This document shows positions 23,612-24,337 of a stretch of 24,337 nucleotides of DNA, piece by piece. Source of the DNA: PUMD01 sp964599275 (lineage in GTDB: Bacteria > Bacillota > Sulfobacillia > SLMV01). The first letter of the stretch is position 1, and every line of letters begins with the position of its first letter. A program made the translations under genes and the position numbers. The notes under the pieces were generated by a model. The model worked only from the letters and a program-made list of their open reading frames with translations. It had not been told where the DNA came from and made no database searches. The DNA lies in NCBI GenBank assembly GCA_964599275.1, contig CAZRFK010000025.1, positions 1 to 24,337 on the forward strand, read 5' to 3'.

Positions 23612-24226
23612 CTAGGTTTTGAGAACCTCTTTTATGATTACCTTAGTTGCCCTGTCAATCGTATCCTGACTCATACTGGCCGCAATTTTTTTGCGCGCTG
23701 CCGCAGCCGCCTGCTGTGGAAGTAAGGGTACGTGAACAAATCCAGCAGTAATTTGGTTGTCGTTTTGGTTCAAATAATGCAAAAGACCATACATAGAATA
23801 ATTGCAAAGATATGTACCCGCACTGTTGGAAATATTCGCTGGAATACCTTCCTCTCGCAGTGCTTCGACTAACTGCTCGTTTGGTAGCGTAGAAAATATC
23901 CCATCTGGTCCCCCAGGGATCACGGGTTCTCCATTCCGCTCCGCTTCATCGTTGTCCGTACCATGAGAGACATTAACTGCTATGCGCTCAGGAGTGATCC
24001 CCTTACGCCCACCCTGCCCAGTCATAACTACTGCCACGGGATCTATGTCCTCAATGGTGTGGTAGAGGCAGAGTAAAGACCTTTTCCAACTCACTGGTAA
24101 AACTTTCCCCATTACCTCAGTCTCACCAATCTGTGCGCCGTGAAGGTTTTTTGCGGCCTCCCCTGAAGGGTTTACGCCGCGCCCCCCAAAAGGTTCAAAG
24201 CCTGTAAGTAAAACTGCTCGCATCAT
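23612..24226 (-). CDS. pcp: Pyroglutamyl-peptidase I (pyrrolidone-carboxylate peptidase)
   Basis: 204 aa from the first of two adjacent ATGs, 6 nt after AAAGGA; an open frame 11 codons longer lacks a ribosome binding site. The C15 cysteine peptidase triad is in place: E80 (GITPERIAVN), C141 (AGTYLCNYSMY) and H165 (GFVHVPLLP). The N-terminus shows the family signature VLLTGFEPFGG. It removes N-terminal pyroglutamate from peptides in the cytoplasm. Its length matches the family. It has its own promoter and appears monocistronic. Confidence 0.96.
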   Translation of the reverse strand: MMRAVLLTGFEPFGGRGVNPSGEAAKNLHGAQIGETEVMGKVLPVSWKRSLLCLYHTIEDIDPVAVVMTGQGGRKGITPERIAVNVSHGTDNDEAERNGEPVIPGGPDGIFSTLPNEQLVEALREEGIPANISNSAGTYLCNYSMYGLLHYLNQNDNQITAGFVHVPLLPQQAAAAARKKIAASMSQDTIDRATKVIIKEVLKT

Positions 24227-24306
24227 ATGACATCCTTTCCGGGTTGAGCATTTTGTCACGCTCCCAACAGATCAACCTGAAAATCTTTCCATCAGCACAT
24301 TAAAGT

Positions 24307-24335
24307 AGTATATAATATTCTGAGACAGGTTCCAA
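24307..24335 (-). promoter_or_regulatory. Promoter of pcp
   Basis: On the minus strand, TTGGAA (24335-24330), a 17-bp spacer and TATACT (24312-24307) sit about 80 bp before the pcp start. Confidence 0.6.
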
Positions 24336-24337
24336 CC

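Overview
The window looks like a chromosomal segment of a low-to-moderate GC, Gram-positive-type bacterium, most likely an anaerobic Bacillota (Clostridia-like). The grounds are strong GGAGG-type ribosome binding sites before almost every gene, frequent GTG/TTG starts, a DUF3048 (YerB-type) lipoprotein, an UppS-family paralog, a KtrAB potassium system and paired half-size chromate transporters. Several ion and solute transporters would suit a salty or alkaline habitat, but that is inference. I see no rRNA, tRNA, CRISPR array, phage gene or transposase.

Layout. (1) 87-2624: a spermidine-synthase-fold protein (-), diverging from an HD-domain phosphohydrolase and a CPBP/CAAX membrane protease (+). 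(2) 2626-4443: an AI-2E family membrane protein and an unrecognised four-helix membrane protein, both (-). (3) 4713-6285: a cyanophycinase (+) converging on a short UppS-like prenyltransferase (-). (4) 6656-11247: a potassium-transport block (+): an APC permease fused to two UspA domains, then KtrB and KtrA. The permease has a promoter with a palindrome in its spacer and a structured leader. (5) 11777-14396: a DASS anion transporter and a DUF3048 lipoprotein (+), closed by a clear intrinsic terminator. (6) 14410-20653, all (-): a heterodimeric ABC exporter, a permease split into two overlapping half genes, a class A beta-lactamase-fold protein whose nucleophilic serine is replaced by glycine, and a macro-domain gene broken by a one-base frameshift. 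(7) 21050-22952 (+): two half-size chromate transporter genes, the first with an unusual N-terminal extension, then a cold-shock protein with a long structured leader and a strong terminator. (8) 22953-23611: a decayed stretch with a near-perfect hairpin repeat, a diverged second copy of it, and a C-terminal gene remnant. (9) 23612-24226: pyroglutamyl-peptidase (-).

How the genes relate. KtrA would gate KtrB, and the UspA-fused permease probably responds to a related nucleotide or stress signal. The cyanophycinase and pyroglutamyl-peptidase are both peptide-salvage enzymes, but they are unlinked here. I see no single obvious new multi-gene system. The strongest oddities are the beta-lactamase-fold protein without its serine, the UspA-fused permease with its regulatory leader, the hairpin repeat pair, and the ABC/permease intergenic hairpin.
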